A stretch of 60,000 nt of DNA from Lingula anatina (GCF_001039355.2 NW_019775746.1:847947-907946); one strand, 5' to 3'; positions 1 through 13,625 are shown, numbered from the stretch's first letter. Numbers and translations are program-made. The notes: a model not told the origin generated them from the sequence alone.

Positions 1-1162
1 CTTGTATCAGCTTAAAGTTCCCCAAGATCTTGTCTGTTGTAGGTCAGCATTAGTAATCTCTGAGCATTATCAGTATGTCATGTGGCTTTTCAACAGTCAG
101 TCAATAATATGAAGAAAATGTTTACTATATTTGTGGTCACATTCCTAAGGTAGCCCTACCACCAATCAAACTGGTGTCAAGAAACCACAACCATCCTTGC
201 CATTCTGTGGGCAAATGGCAGAAAGTGATAAAACATTTGGCATGAATTTCAGATCTGGACCAAGGCTTTCACAGGTATGGCTTTGGCCTCAGTATAAAAG
301 ATTTTTATATAACAAGGAGTGGAACAGGTGTCTTAAATGCCATATGGTCTGTCTACTATTACTGACCACCTGTCAAAATGCGATATTTGTGGTCATCAAG
401 TTGTACTCAATCGTTTTGAATTGACTGTTTTTTTTTTTTTCCACATCATGAAAATCCACCAAGGATGCCCTCGATTTAAAATATCCAAATCTCCTCTTCA
501 CTTAAGCATTCCTTTTGTGTTTGTGTGGTTCATTCATGTAACTTAGATAGCACCTTTCATGTACAGTGTTTGGCTAATCTTGAGAAAAAAAACCCTGCTA
601 TATATATATAAATAAATATGTACACAAACACAACATCCAGTCAAAAGTTTCAGTTTGCTGTTTGAAGGAATTGTAGTAGTTGAGCATGCCGGATGTGCTA
701 AAGTGGTAACAATGGCGGCACACCTAACACAATATGTGTCCATCCTTCTGTCCATGTACAATCTATACATCAGATCACTCCACCCCTTATATGAACCCAA
801 ATGTGTTTCAGACCAATCATTTGGTTCTTTACACACAAACAATTCCAAACAAGTTGAAAACTGTGGAGATCCAGTCCACACATCATTAGTGCCAGCTAGT
901 CCAGCTCTGTTGATCACTGATAGCCATCCATCTGGTACCAGAACAACATTCAATACTGTACACAGGTCCATGTCCTGTTTATTGCAAAATCCCTGAGGTT
1001 GTTTACGTTGGTTGCTATGACAATGCTAGGTTGCCAAGACAACACTAGATATGCAAGACAGTCAGCATCCAGTACTGCTTGCCGCATAGTCAATATGGAG
1101 CAAAAACATATTACACTTTTCCTTTGGCTAGTGATGATAGCATCTCATAATGGAAACAAATG
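1..1162. other. 3' flank and UTR of the LYPD6-like gene; no other gene seen
   Basis: Includes the probable 3' UTR of the minus-strand gene (about 960-1162). Open frames of 142 codons (minus, 543-971) and 113 codons (plus, 655-996) overlap each other, match no family I know and have no splice or start context, so they are not called. A T run lies at 429-440 and a TA-rich patch near 600-615. Confidence 0.5.
978..983 (-). promoter_or_regulatory. candidate poly(A) signal of the LYPD6-like gene
   Basis: AATAAA on the minus strand about 180 bases past the stop codon. Position and motif fit a 3' UTR end, but the hexamer is common in AT-rich DNA and no cleavage site can be seen. Confidence 0.35.
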
Positions 1163-1339
1163 CTACCTCCTCCAACTTGGAATTAGTAAAACGGTTGTCA
1201 TAGCAACAGGTATTAACCACCTAGTATCAAGGACAGTCCTTGATGCTGGATTTCCCAGCCTTGAGTAGAGTATTGCTGTTGATGAGTTAGATGGAGCATG
1301 TTCATTGCAGTAAGGCTGGTCACAGCATGAAATACAGTC
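1163..1339 (-). CDS. LYPD6-like exon 4 (CC-CN motif, C-terminus, stop)
   Basis: Follows acceptor CCTCTTTCAG in phase 0. It encodes DCISCCDQPYCN, the closing Ly6 signature, then a Ser/Asn-rich stretch (N148-S150 is a plausible anchor-attachment region), a hydrophobic C-terminal segment and TAG at 1165-1163. Confidence 0.87.
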   Translation of the reverse strand, partial: DCISCCDQPYCNEHAPSNSSTAILYSRLGNPASRTVLDTRWLIPVAMTTVLLIPSWRR

Positions 1340-2796
1340 CTGAAAGAGGAAAAAATAAGAAATATGGGAAAACCACCTCTATAATCTTCAAGTTGATGCA
1401 TTGCACAGCACAATATTATCATTAGTATCAGATATTGTTAGTTCGCTTCTGAAGTAGCATGTAATTACAATTCATTAATTCTTACAAGACAAGATATATC
1501 ATTTAACCAATTACCTGGAAACATCTTAAATATAACTTCAAGTTAATTTTGATCATTAATCTCAAAATAAAAAATGCACTTCTTTCACAATGGCATTATA
1601 TAGTAAAGCTTATTTTGTCATATGGATGTGTACCTGTACATAAGGTATTTCTGTGGGCCTACAACCTATGGTACTTTTATTACACTCTGCAGGTTTAGCA
1701 CACATTTTATTCACAGCTATACTTCTCCCTGTTAGTGTATTAACTCTGTGGACTGTCTTGCATACTGTGAAGTCTGGAAAATGAACCAAAAATATTAATG
1801 TAGACATTATTTTTATGGTATTTGGGATTTGTTTTGACCTTCAGGCACTTGGTATATACATGTATAGTTATAAAATAGTGTGTATGGGTTCTACTCTGGC
1901 CATGAAAGTCGTTGGTTTCACCCCTCGTTAAATGTAAATTGTGAAGTCGCAAAGATGGAAAAGAAACTAAGTTTGTATAACAGAACTTGTTTCCAAGGTG
2001 TCTGGTTTAACCAGGACTTGGGGTCAAACCAATAACCTACGTACCTCATCGTAGCTGGGGTAGATTGCATTATTTTATAACTGATATAATAAGAGGCTGA
2101 TTAGAAGGAGCACAAAGAAAAATACAGATATCCGCTTTATCTGAAAAAGGTTTTAATTAGAGAAGTGCAAGCATTAATTTAATGACAAGCAGCTCCTCTT
2201 CAACAGATTGCACTATTTTCTTACACAATTCCTGCACTTACTTTGTAAACAGAATTTGTCTGGGGCCCAGTTGTTGCACTCTTCATTGTTGCTTTTATTG
2301 GGGCACGTCCAACATGTTATTACTGTAAAAGTAAAAAGAAATTGATAAATAATGAATGTATGAGATTTTGGTAGCTTTAGTAGTGAAGAATGCATGTATG
2401 TGTTCACCTTTGATGGCTTAAATATATGTAACTTAATCTAGGTTCTCTCTGTATATTATTCCACCACTGAGTTAAGTTTCCCTGATATGTACACAAAGAG
2501 CAAGTGTGGCTCAGATTCATACGATTGCTTAAATATAATTTAAAAAATGTTGTGTATTCATAAAATATATTGATGGTTATAATCACATAAAAGACATAAT
2601 AAAAAGTAATAAGAAAAGACTGCTTACATTTTGGTGGTGGTTTTGTCGTTGATGTTGGAAAGTCTGTGAATGGATAAACATCATTTCCTGCCTCCACCAC
2701 CAGACTCTGTCCCAGTACTGCACTACAGACATACAGGACACACACTAGCACCAGCATGATCAGTTTAGAGAGTACTGGCGGCCATATTGGGACCAT
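1163..2796 (-). CDS. LYPD6/LYPD6B-like Ly6/uPAR-domain protein, four exons
   Basis: Joining 2796-2628, 2322-2242, 1773-1634 and 1339-1163 on the minus strand gives an uninterrupted 188-residue protein ending in TAG; all introns are GT-AG and phases match (1, 1, 0). Residues 1-30 form a signal peptide with a hydrophobic core (LIMLVLVCVLYVC). A Pro/Thr linker (TSTTKPPPK) follows, then a Ly6/uPAR three-finger domain at about 57-142. It has 12 cysteines (60, 63, 72, 81, 88, 108, 114, 121, 132, 135, 136, 141) and ends in the family signature CC-x4-CN. The stretch EECNNWAPDKFC and the cysteine count and order match vertebrate LYPD6/LYPD6B as I recall them. Known family roles are cell-surface modulation of Wnt/LRP6 and nicotinic receptor signalling; the role here is inferred. 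The C-terminus has a hydrophobic segment (172-183) fitting a GPI-anchor signal, although it ends in a basic WRR tail. Orthology to LYPD6 rather than a relative is less certain than the fold. Confidence 0.88.
1634..1773 (-). CDS. LYPD6-like exon 3 (middle of Ly6 domain)
   Basis: 140 bases, entering in phase 1 and leaving in phase 0. The acceptor is TTCATTTTCCAG and the donor CAG|GTACAC. It encodes the segment from the fifth to the eighth domain cysteine, including CKTVHRVNTLTGRS and MCAKPAECN. The GTACAC donor is weaker than the others, so its end is the least certain junction. Confidence 0.85.
2242..2322 (-). CDS. LYPD6-like exon 2 (start of Ly6 domain)
   Basis: 81 bases between a pyrimidine-rich acceptor (TTTTACTTTTACAG) and a GTAAGT donor, phase 1 at both ends. 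It encodes ITCWTCP and the EECNNWAPDKFC stretch, the most diagnostic part of the protein. Confidence 0.9.
2628..2796 (-). CDS. LYPD6-like exon 1 (signal peptide and linker)
   Basis: Begins at ATG 2796-2794 and ends at a GTAAGC donor whose first base is 2627, in phase 1. It encodes the signal peptide and the Pro/Thr linker. An AG at an AAGCAG motif about 15 bases upstream of the ATG could be the acceptor of a non-coding first exon, so the transcription start is not resolved. Confidence 0.85.
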
Positions 2797-5700
2797 TTTA
2801 ACTCCCTCCCTCTGCTTTATATTCCTAAGTAGAAAAATAAAATAAAAATAAAATACATCAATTGAAATATAAATAAATCAATATGCAAAATAAATATAAA
2901 TAAATAATATAAATGCATAAGTTAATCAGAATATCAGTATTTAAGGAAGTATATTTAAGTTAAATACAGCGTTACCCTCTAGATCTTGTTCTTTAATTTT
3001 TATATTTATAGTTAAATATAACAATTATAATGCAAGGTATATTTACAGATACTGTTAGAGACTGGAGTAAAATATGTATGTCTGGAAAAGATCACTAAAT
3101 ACATAACTTTTTCATTATCATAGGTAAAGTGACTTGTCCTTTGCATTGGTAAAAAAATCACCAACTATCTAGAGCTTAGCTCTTGTGATGCTTTTATTAA
3201 GAATGAAGGACAATTCAGTCTTGTCTTCACTGAAAACTATCACTAATTGCATGCATACATCAAAAGAATACAAAGTGAGGGAGATTATTTTAAAGACAAT
3301 GTCTAGGGCAAAAACACCTCCAATCATTTATACTTTTCTGCTTCATTCAACCCAGAATATGGGACATGGGGTCTTTTTGAGAGTAAAAAATGTCACATGA
3401 CCGTCTCTTTGACATTACCCATAAATCTCTGATAGTGAAAAGTCAAAGACAGCACTTATAAACCACTTGTGGAAATTGCATTTAGATCTCTGAGCTGGTA
3501 CTGACTGTGAACCTGAACAACTGAAGCCCTTATGATGACCATCAAACTAAATTTCAAATATAATTAATTTTCAGATAACAATGCCCCAGTCTTCATCTTT
3601 ATTTGATGACTAAGTGGACAAAAGCATACCACCCAGTGTGCTGCATTTACCTGCACAAATATCCCATCTCACAGAAAGTACAGACATATAATTTACAAAT
3701 TCTATCCCTTTGAAAAAAAGTTAACCACAGAAAATCCTGTCAGTTATTGTGAAATTCTATGTCAATATTTTCCCCATTTCAAACCTGATTTCATTACCCC
3801 TTGCAGAGGCCAGAGTGCTTTATGCATTTTACCAAGATTTCTTGATATGACTATTTTATCTATTTTGGGGGCTGGTGAATCCTACAATGACTATGGTCCA
3901 ACAAGCAAAACATCAATGTGTCACAAGAACAACACCATGATAAAACATACCATGAAACTTACTTGAGCTGAGAACCTAAATTTTGGACACAATTCCCCTC
4001 AGCAATGTTGTGTTAAAATGTGTCCTCTCACAATGCAAGTTACCACAACAAAATGCCTCTTATTTGGCAATAGCAAACCACAAGCAGACAAATTCCACAG
4101 ACAAATACACCCTAGACACTGCTCCACTGAACTGCCAAGTAAAAGCAAAAGCAAAATAATAACTACATAAGCCAAGTAATAATTGCTAGCTACAAGCCCT
4201 CATCAAATAAAATGGTTCATTTCCAATAAAACAAATCAACTAATAAAAAAATGGAAAATAAAACGCTAGAAAATAGAATGGGGTACAAAAGTATCAGAAT
4301 ACAGAAATATCCAACTAGAAAGAGAACTGATCAAATTTAGCTGTGAGACAGCGCGAATTCTCGAAATAAAAATGGATCCTCTTTTGCTGTATCAGATAGA
4401 GAGACTATGATACAAGAGAAACGGGATATTTTGGCTTTTTCCCAATTGAGGGCAAGGTAAGTGCATTTAACTGTAAATGAACAACTGTGCAACAAATTCA
4501 ATTACCCTAAAGTCTGGTTCTACAGGATAATAAGGAAAAAAACAATTTGAAAAGAAGCCATGTCTGACAAGCTCAAATATCACTTCTGTTGTGGTTTTTC
4601 TGCTTCAGAATGTCATTATTTGTAATCAAATAAATGGGACAGAAGAAGAAACCACATCTGTACAGACAGTATTCTTTTTTTTTTATTCTTTACTTTTTTC
4701 TCTCCGCCTTCCCCCATCTCTGATTAAAAGAAAACACACAGTCTTCTCTGATTTATACTAGGAATGAAAAGATGAATAAGTGAAAGTATCTTAACTGGTT
4801 ATATTAATTTTTGACAGTACTGAACCATCAATTTTATAACTGTACTTAGTACATACATTTTACCAGCATGGATACCTTTTGTAAACGGAATATTTATTTT
4901 TTATATACATCCTTCCACCAATTTTATTTAATTATCAAACCATTTATTGGCCTATGTGTCTCTGTTTGTGGAAAGGTGAATTTATGCAGGAGTGAACAAC
5001 TGCAAGAAAAAAAGCAGCACCAGACTGCTCTAATATTGACAGATCTATCTACCACATGTTGTTGCATCTCTTCCAGATCCATTCCTTAATTAACTTAAAT
5101 ACATGCACCCCTTAAAGTGAGCCACAAACTCTGATTTAAAGTACTTGGGTAAAGTTGGAGAAAACTTAATGGTCCATGATGTTGTTCACCTTGCTTTTTG
5201 AAGGGGTGTGCCAGACAATTAAGCTGATTACATTGACTGCGCCTCAGCGAAAATCCCCACTGAGATCGATCAATCCTACTAGTACTAGGACAACTTTTAT
5301 TCTGTACACAGCCTTATTCAAGAACACAGACCCTAATTCACAGAAAATACTGAAATCACTGCTTACAATTCAAATTGCTCTCTAAATTAGATATTTGTGA
5401 GCTGTTTGCAGTGATCAGGTTTTAAGGCGTGTGACTTTCCATTAGTGTTTAATATACTAGCCTTGTAGTTTGCAAATAGTTACAGGGATAATCAGGTGGT
5501 ACAGATGCATGTGTCTTGTCTCTGAACATGAGCAAGCATGCCTTTGCCTGTTCAACCTCAAATCATAAATATTACTGAAATGCCAAGTGGGCCAAGCACT
5601 TGCTCATTAGTCATGACAGGTGATTTTTCTTTCACTTTCTGGTTTCTAAAAACTGTGGTGATCCCAGTAGTACACAAAGGCTTAAATAGTCGCACTTGTC

Positions 5701-6636
5701 AGCTCTCAATTTTATATTATCATAGAATACATCATCAGTACAAATCAAAGAATGAGATAAATAGAGAGGCTGATGAAAAATATTGATTTTTAGAAACGGG
5801 ATTAAATGTCCGGGTTAAATTAAATTTGTATGCCTGTAACTATCTTGCAGACTCCTTCATTTAGGTTAGTTTTTGGCATGAAAACCTTTTCTCAAACTGG
5901 ATTTTATCACTGCATTTTGTTTTAGGTAATAATCTAAAATAAAATTCAATAGATATTTGTTTTACCAAGTAATAAATGGTTAAGAGAACCTTTGAATATC
6001 AAAAACATTCAATGCTCAATAATTTTATTATTAGTTCAGAATATATGACCAACTTAAAAATCTCACCTAGAATGAATAAATCCTTTTTCAATGTCCTTTT
6101 TCTTCAGTTTTTACAATGTCCTTCTTCTCCTCTGCAAAGAAAAGAAATGAACACTGAGCTTCAAAATGACCTCACTTATATAAACTCACGAGGACTCGAC
6201 TCAAAACACAATTCCAAATTTAAAACACACCCACATGTTGCATAAAAAACTGGAAGCTGTTTCTCACGAAAACAATTACTTCATTGCAAATTCAGCAAGT
6301 ACGCCTGTTGCAGCAATTGCATGTGAATACACAATGCAAAATCCATCTAAAAATATTTTCTCACAAGAAAGTTATTTTATTACCATCTTCCTCCAACACC
6401 AGCAGCTATTTATCTATATGGCAACCACCTGCTAGCCATGGAGTCTTAATCAGATACTGAATGAAGGCATGGTGAGAAAGCATTTGGTCACTACACGGTT
6501 AACAAGGAACATGTGAAAACAATAGAGTTGTACTCATTGGAAAGTTTAGACCTAGAGGACTGGCTCGCCTGGGATCTCTCTACTACCAAACAATGGGACA
6601 TGTACACAGAACCTTTGAACATCAGAAGTTGACTTT
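2797..6636. other. non-coding stretch upstream of the LYPD6-like gene
   Basis: AT-rich sequence with short open frames only. The first few hundred bases should contain the promoter and 5' UTR of the minus-strand gene, but no convincing core promoter motif stands out. Nothing else recognisable was found. Confidence 0.4.
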
Positions 6637-6734
6637 TTGCCATTGAATTTCAGTTAGAACATACAAATTTTGAAATTTAAGTTAATTGCCATTGAATTTC
6701 AGTTAGAACATACAATTTTTGAAATTTAAGTTAA
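6637..6734. repeat. two-copy 49-bp tandem duplication
   Basis: Units 6637-6685 and 6686-6734 both begin TTGCCATTGAATTTCAGTTA and end AAATTTAAGTTAA, with almost no differences, indicating a recent local duplication. Confidence 0.9.
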
Positions 6735-6790
6735 AACTATCACAAATAAGCTTATTTGCTTGAGAACCAAAACAAACACCACCCTAGCTT

Positions 6791-7440
6791 AGGCTCTATT
6801 CCCATAGATTTTAGATCGATCTATTGTAACTGCAGCCAGTAATGTTAGTGATTGCGATAGATGCTCTCACAAGATTGCGATGGAAGTATGCATTTTTTGT
6901 TTGCGTTTATTTTACTACGCGGGAAAATAAGTTCTGCACGAAGATAGCTTACTTTACTTATCTTTTACACTTTGTGATTGTGTTTCTTTAAATTATTATT
7001 GTGTTTGGTTTTCATTATTTACATTTTTGCAGTTAAACATATATATATTTTTTACATTGTTAAAACGCAGTCATTTTTGTTCTTCCGGTACTATTTTTTG
7101 TTATAAGATGTCCGAAACCATGTGGTTTCATGCAAAAGAGCGCTTCACATTTAACAGATATTTCTTAAGTCAAGGATTACAGTAAAGGGTATAGACATCA
7201 ACGTTTTCACTGTTAAACTAATGGAGATCATGACTTGTATTTACGGAAGAATAAAAAGAATACAACTGCGATATGAGCCTCCGTTATATCTATCCCCGCG
7301 GGGAGTCTCACTAGATTACTTTCAGATAATCCAACTTAAATGTCCGTCCTGCCTACTACAAGCTGTAAGGAGGTAATTAACTTTCGTGTCCGCCCGGCTG
7401 ACAGCTATTTAGCGTGAACCCCCAGGGAGTTAGGTCAATC
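6791..7440 (-). mobile_element. non-autonomous DNA element, long form
   Basis: The left end (AGGCTCTATTCCCATAGATT, 6791-6810) and the block 7288-7437 are reverse complements of the right end and body of the shorter element at 39512-39720. The shared body includes the segments GACAGCTATTTAGC and TCTAGTGAGACTCCCC (either orientation). The internal part (about 6836-7285) is absent from the short copy. No transposase frame is present. The right boundary is approximate. Confidence 0.6.
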
Positions 7441-9656
7441 AAGTTTGGATCAATCTTATCTCTGGGAATGGGGTCTTAGTCTTGTTAGCAGAGTTGGGCA
7501 AGTTTCTCTCTCTCCCCCCCCTCCACCCCAAGCTCTATCCTTATACATGTACTTCATTGCTTCAGGATTTATCAGCAGTTCCTTTTGGTTACTACACTAC
7601 CAGTTCCCAAAGGGTTTCTCTTTAACAAGATTTAACTTTGTTCACAAGTTTCAAAATATGTGAGTGTCTATGAAGCTGTGAAAACGCTGCACAAATTGTG
7701 TTAAAATATGCTGCACATGAATAAAATGTGCTTTCGATTTTAAAATCAGTCAAAGATAAACAAAGCATTTAAATCTAATTCATTCCTCTCTGAAGTGAAA
7801 TGCATGGAATTTCAGTTGTCGACAATTCTGACTGCTTCAAATCTTCATAAAAAAGCACAACTTTGTAAGATTTTTTTAAATTTCATTTTTGGTTAGCTGG
7901 TATTCATTCTAAACAATGGTATTGAAAAAAAGCATGAATATTGTATTTGAAAGCATTATATAATTTTTGACACATTATAAAAAGCTGAGCAGCCTTTCAC
8001 TAATACACTCTGCCACAATTGAAGCCCATGCCTCCCAAACAGCAGGCATGCTGACACACTGAAATTGGGTACAACACTTCTCTCTGATTTTGTTGTGGTT
8101 TTTCGTAGCTGTCAATATTTCGTGACTATAAGCCCTTACTTTCAGGGAGGCCTAAAAGTTTTTGTCTCTTAAGATTCAGCTAGAACTTAGCCGAGAGTGG
8201 CTGTCATCTCCTAAGTGGCACACCAGTAGTTAGAAATAAAGCTTCTCTCTGCGTGGACATTGGGATCTGTTCTCAGATTATTCCTGCCTAAATTGCCACA
8301 AAAGATGTACCAAGATGAACCTGAAATTCTCAGGAAGTCAGCATTGGGTTTCTATCGAAACAATCACTCTCCAACTGGTCCGATTTAATCAGAAGTGTTA
8401 AAACAAATTTTAACAGCATGGCTAAAATACACTGGAATTTCTCTGTTAGCAATGCTGATTTGAATTTGCCTGGGCTATAGCTTTAGGCCCATAACTTTAA
8501 AGACAATAAAGGTTTTCAACATGAATGAATTGTTGGATGCATACTGTTTTGACTTCATTTTTCTCGGCAAAAACAATTACAATGAGTCACATTGTTTTCA
8601 AGACATGCCTTACAACTAAAATATCAACAAATCTCCAAACTTCTAATTGCACCTTGGATGGACACATTGAAAGTTAATCCCAGCATATATATTAACCTGA
8701 CTGCTTGTAAATTACAAGGTTGATAATTATAATGGATATCTTCACACATAAAAGATCAATCACCTGTGCTAAATTGACTTCTTTTAGAAATAGATCATTT
8801 TTTTACATTTAAATATCATTAAAAAAATAACCAGTGCAGTTTGTGCACAAATATGTGCAGTTCGTACACACACCCACAACATGCACACACACACACACAC
8901 AAACACACATACACACGTGCGCCCACGCACAGAAGAAGTACACTACATATAAAGTTAGCACATATATCCACCTCTTCAACTCAGGGTGTTACCAGCCAGC
9001 CAGCCGTCTATGGCATACATTACCCAGACATTTGTCACTCTGTCAAATGGCTAATTAACTTTACCAATGGAGAGTAAACAAATGCCACATCTTCATTACC
9101 ACCCCAGATGTACTCTTTTATGGGGTCAGGGTATTCTGCTTATTTTGCTTTTTCTTTTTTCTCCTTTCTCTCTCTCTGTCTCTAGCTCTCTTTTTCTCTT
9201 ACCCTTTTTTTCTCACTTGGTCTTATCTTCTCTCTTTGAATCTCTAGATTTTTTTTCTCTCTTCTCCCTTTTATCACTCTATCTTCCCCTTCCCTCTCTC
9301 TCACTCTCTCCTTTTTTTAAACAAATATTGTAACCATTCATCAGCTTAATTTTTTACTTAGCAAATATTATCACGCTTCAAGGACATAACATTTCTCACT
9401 TTTTTACATCTCTTGTCTGCACTGTATTGTAAACTTGTACTGTGATCTAGGCTAATGTACACTGACAAACAGTGATGGATTGAGAATGCTTCACCTCTGG
9501 CAAGAAACATGCTCTCAACATGCCCTCTTTACAAAAACATGGCCTTTTGATATTTCTGTATACACCATGTACATAGCATATAATTCACTAGTTGTGTAAA
9601 CAACATGATTGATGATGTAACTGGGCTCAGTTGCTTTTTCCCCTTTTTAATTTGTC

Positions 9657-9658
<2 letters not shown>

Positions 9659-9705
<47 letters not shown>
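9659..9705. repeat. (TG)n microsatellite
   Basis: About 23 uninterrupted GT units. Open frames on both strands here (poly-Cys/Val and poly-His/Thr) are products of the repeat, not genes. Confidence 0.97.
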
Positions 9706-9706
<1 letters not shown>

Positions 9707-12700
9707 AATTGCGTACATGTGTGTATCAGTGAGGAGGAGGAGAGTTGTTGGTTAAAACAGTGTATATTTAAAACAAACAAACACCCAATCCTAAAACCTT
9801 TCACAGTAGTAAAGAACTCTGTTTGTTTTGTCAAAAACTTTTGGAAAACATAATAAAGACAAAAAAACTTATTTCCTTATAAATTCAACTGAAAATCCCA
9901 TCATTGAACCTTTGTATGGATTTGTGCATTTTTTAATGAGGGGTTATCTATCCCAAGAGAAAAAATATCATAAATCCTTCCCTGTATGTGCAACATTTAG
10001 GTATTTGAGAGCTGTCTGCCTCACTGCACCTGTTGACCCCAATTGATGAAGACTCATATTTCAAACCTTCCTGTCACTTTGAAGTATCAGAAGAAATTAT
10101 GCGGCACTTTTATTAAATTCTGCAAAGTAAATCTAAGGAATTTCTTTGAAACCAGAGGCTTTTTTACTACTTTTTACTCAGTCACAAGTTTTCTTTGAAA
10201 AAAGTTAAAATGTGTAAATGACACCACTACGCTTACAGGGGATTGAAACCGCTTTTCCTTTTCATCTATATACCTTAAATACTAGTAGCGATTCACTGTC
10301 ACATACATAGAAAAAAGTGCTTTTTTAAAAATCAAGTGTATATTGTTTAGTGGCCCACCCTTTGTAAGCTTTGCTAAGTTGCAAAATATAATTTTGCATC
10401 TTCTCAACATTATGTCTAAATCTTTAATGCCAATTACGTAACATGAAAATATACATGTATCTAAACCAAGCTTCTACTAGTAGGTTGTTAAATAATAAAA
10501 TATGTGGCACTGAGTCATGCCTAGTTACTGATTCAATATCTGTCTACTTAAAATGTGACATAAATACAATAAACTAGCACATAATTCTTAAATACTTCAA
10601 TTGTCCATTAGTATAACAGTAATATGAAGCCTAGCCTAACTTCAGACACTAATTACAAGTCAACTTGGTATTTGATAAGATATATGGTGGACTTATTTAA
10701 AGTGAAATTTTAAGGTTGTTAGAATTTCATTCTTTAATCAGCGTAAGAATCTGCAAACATCTAAAATGTCCATAATTGATATTTGTCAAGATATAAAACA
10801 TGAAGTAAATTGTTACAATGGAGAAATTTGTTTTCTTGACATTCACTGATACCAAAAATTGCCATATGTTAAGTGATTAAAGTACCAAATGCATGATTTA
10901 TTTGATAGGAAATGAGCTGTCAAAAACTACAGTTAAAGATCAAAATCTTACGTACTCATATCATATAAAGACATGGTGTTGTATAGCATAATGGTATTGC
11001 AGCCCTTATCAAGGCTGCACAATGGGAAAAAGTTTTATTGCCACCTTAGTTATCAAAATGATGAAAAATGCCGATGATCCACCTTTGATCTTAGGACATA
11101 AACAAGCCATCAACCTGTTGTCACCATGAATACAAATAATCATGTCTACTGGTTCTACAGTAATAAAACTTACCTTTCATCAAAGGGTAATAAATGCCAC
11201 TAAAAACATGAAGAGAATTACCCTTTGTTGGGTGAAACATTTTGAAGCTGTGGTTCCATTTATAAAAATAATACTATAACACTTCTATCATTGAGATACT
11301 GTAGTAAAATGCTCAAAATGGGATTGGAATCAAGACTTTTTGGCTTAAAAAAGGCAGGAAATTTTTGTTTTAAAAATAACTGTATGTTATGGTCTGCATG
11401 TGCAATGCCAGTTTCATATAATTATAAGAAAGAAAAACAAATTTTTAAGGCCCCATACCGGATGGCTGAATATCATATCTTTTCAAAACAGTCCAACACT
11501 TTTCATATCAATAATCCCTATCCTAATTCTTAACCCACACCCCCTTTTTTTTACGATTAAAAAAAAAACAGGTGTCAGCATAATGTCACTAAAATACTGA
11601 TGGAGTTATCATACATTTATCTGGAGTTTATGATACCAGTTTCCAGGTATAACTGCAAAATAATTGATCAATTTTGTACAACATACTATTTAAATTGTGT
11701 TTTGTATTCACCCAAAACTTTTAGATTAAGCCTCTAGTATGTATTATATGCTTTTAATGCAGTTACCCAGATAATAAAGAAATGGCCATATTTTAATCAG
11801 TTTATCCAGAGGGCATGGTAAAAAAATCATTTGATCTCTGCATTTCCTGAATTTTATGTCCCTGTTTGATGACTGCCATTACTTTGATCTCAGATTTAAA
11901 TCTCTGTGATGTGCGAGTTCAATAAAAAGTAAAAAGTTCATGGGAATCTCTTTGATTTGACACAATTTACAAACTAAATGAGCAGTTCAAAAATTCTCCA
12001 GATCACCAAAGTGAGCTGTCAGCCTGTCAAGGTTCTCTTACAACACAGAATAGCCTTTTTTATGCATAATCATTTCCTCCATTCATTCTTCCATTATCCT
12101 TCATACATTTATTCAAATTTGGCACAGGCAGAAAAATAAGTATCAAGGGACAAAAATCATGTCCACAGTCAGATTGCATTGCACTATTTTTGGTCCAATC
12201 CATTTCAGTAAACTGCCTATTTATGAATAGGTCTGTCACTAATGGTAGCCATTCCAGTCTCTCGATTGTTCCTCCCACCAATGTAACTGAAGTAAGACAT
12301 CTGCAGTACGGTGAGCTAAACGTAATCACATAGCATACTGTCATGGACCGGTCTAAGCTACGTCAACCCATCTCTACTACTGGAAACTGGCCTTATACCC
12401 TGTTCACACTACCATCTAAAAATTCCAGATTTTTCAAATTTGAAATTTCAGGTTAAAGATTTGATTTGCTTCCCTGTATACACAGAGCAAAGAAAAACTG
12501 AATCCCACCCTGAAAATCCAGTTTAAATAATTGCCCACAGTCTGCACGACCCCCCCCCCCCCCGCCCCTGTCACCCTCCAACTGCTCCAGTTTCAGTTGA
12601 CAATCTACACACCCGTCTCCCTGTAACTGATGTTGTGTCTGCTGCCTTCAACATGATGACTGAGCTTGTCGGAAAAGAAACAATTGACAAATGCAACATG

Positions 12701-13625
12701 TCAAAACAATTCATTTGGTCTATTTTGAAAAAAAATATCCTGCTGTACCTTAAAATGTATATTTTTTTAGTTTTAGTTTTTTAAATACAAGTAAGTGCTA
12801 TAGTTATAAACACTGTCAAAGAATGTCTGTAAAATTCAACATTTTACAGTTTGTATCAAAACAAGTCATTTTGTCTGTATAGAAAAGTAACACCACCTGC
12901 TGAGAGGGTAAGAAATAATACAAAACAACATCTCAGCAAAAGAAAAGGAAGAAAGATTCAGAAAAATCAGCTATGAAGGAGCCCCTATTGTATGTGTCAC
13001 TGTGAACAATGACATATATATCTAAACAATAATGTGTCACTGACAGTTTAAACTTATACCATTGTGATAACTAACATGCATGGTTCACCAATACACCCAA
13101 ATAGGACCGAGAGGCTGTCTTTCTCTTACCATAAAAAGAAAAAGAGAGAGAGAGAGAGAATTAATAAAAACATTCAATACTGAAAACTTGCAATATCTGA
13201 ACTCCCAACCCCAAAGAATGCCAAACATCCTCTAATAACCCTCCACATTGTGACAATAAGAAAGAACCACAAACTACAATTATCAAAATACACTGCTAAA
13301 ATTTTCAACTGTCCCATTTTCTAATCACTTCTGACATCTACAACAAAAGTGTCCTTTTTAATGGTTGCTTTGCATGCACAGCTGTCCAGATTTCACTTAC
13401 AAGCATGACTTTTTGAACATAGTTTATTGTGACTCGTGGAAGATAACAAACAGCATAAGGTTTCACGCATACATAATACCAGGCAAAACCAGAGGCATGT
13501 AATAATGTGTGGCGACAGATAACATTTCATAACTTGATCAGTAAACTGTGACTAACCCTAATTTTCAGGTAAATCATTTCTGCATTTTCAATCTTTTTAT
13601 TGAGAACTCTACCTCTCTACCTCCA

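Noticed and set aside
1990-2100. Minus-strand stretch GGTTTGACCCC resembling a tRNA B box, considered as a SINE or tRNA
   Set aside because: No matching A box, cloverleaf or tail, and it lies inside intron 2 of the LYPD6-like gene.
9529-9853. Overlapping open frames on both strands with poly-Cys/Val or poly-His/Thr
   Set aside because: They are translations of the TG microsatellite; the same applies at 24923-25280 and 31509-31823.
12395-12540. Sequence beginning CCTGTTCACACT, considered as a MITE
   Set aside because: No second inverted end or target duplication could be found.
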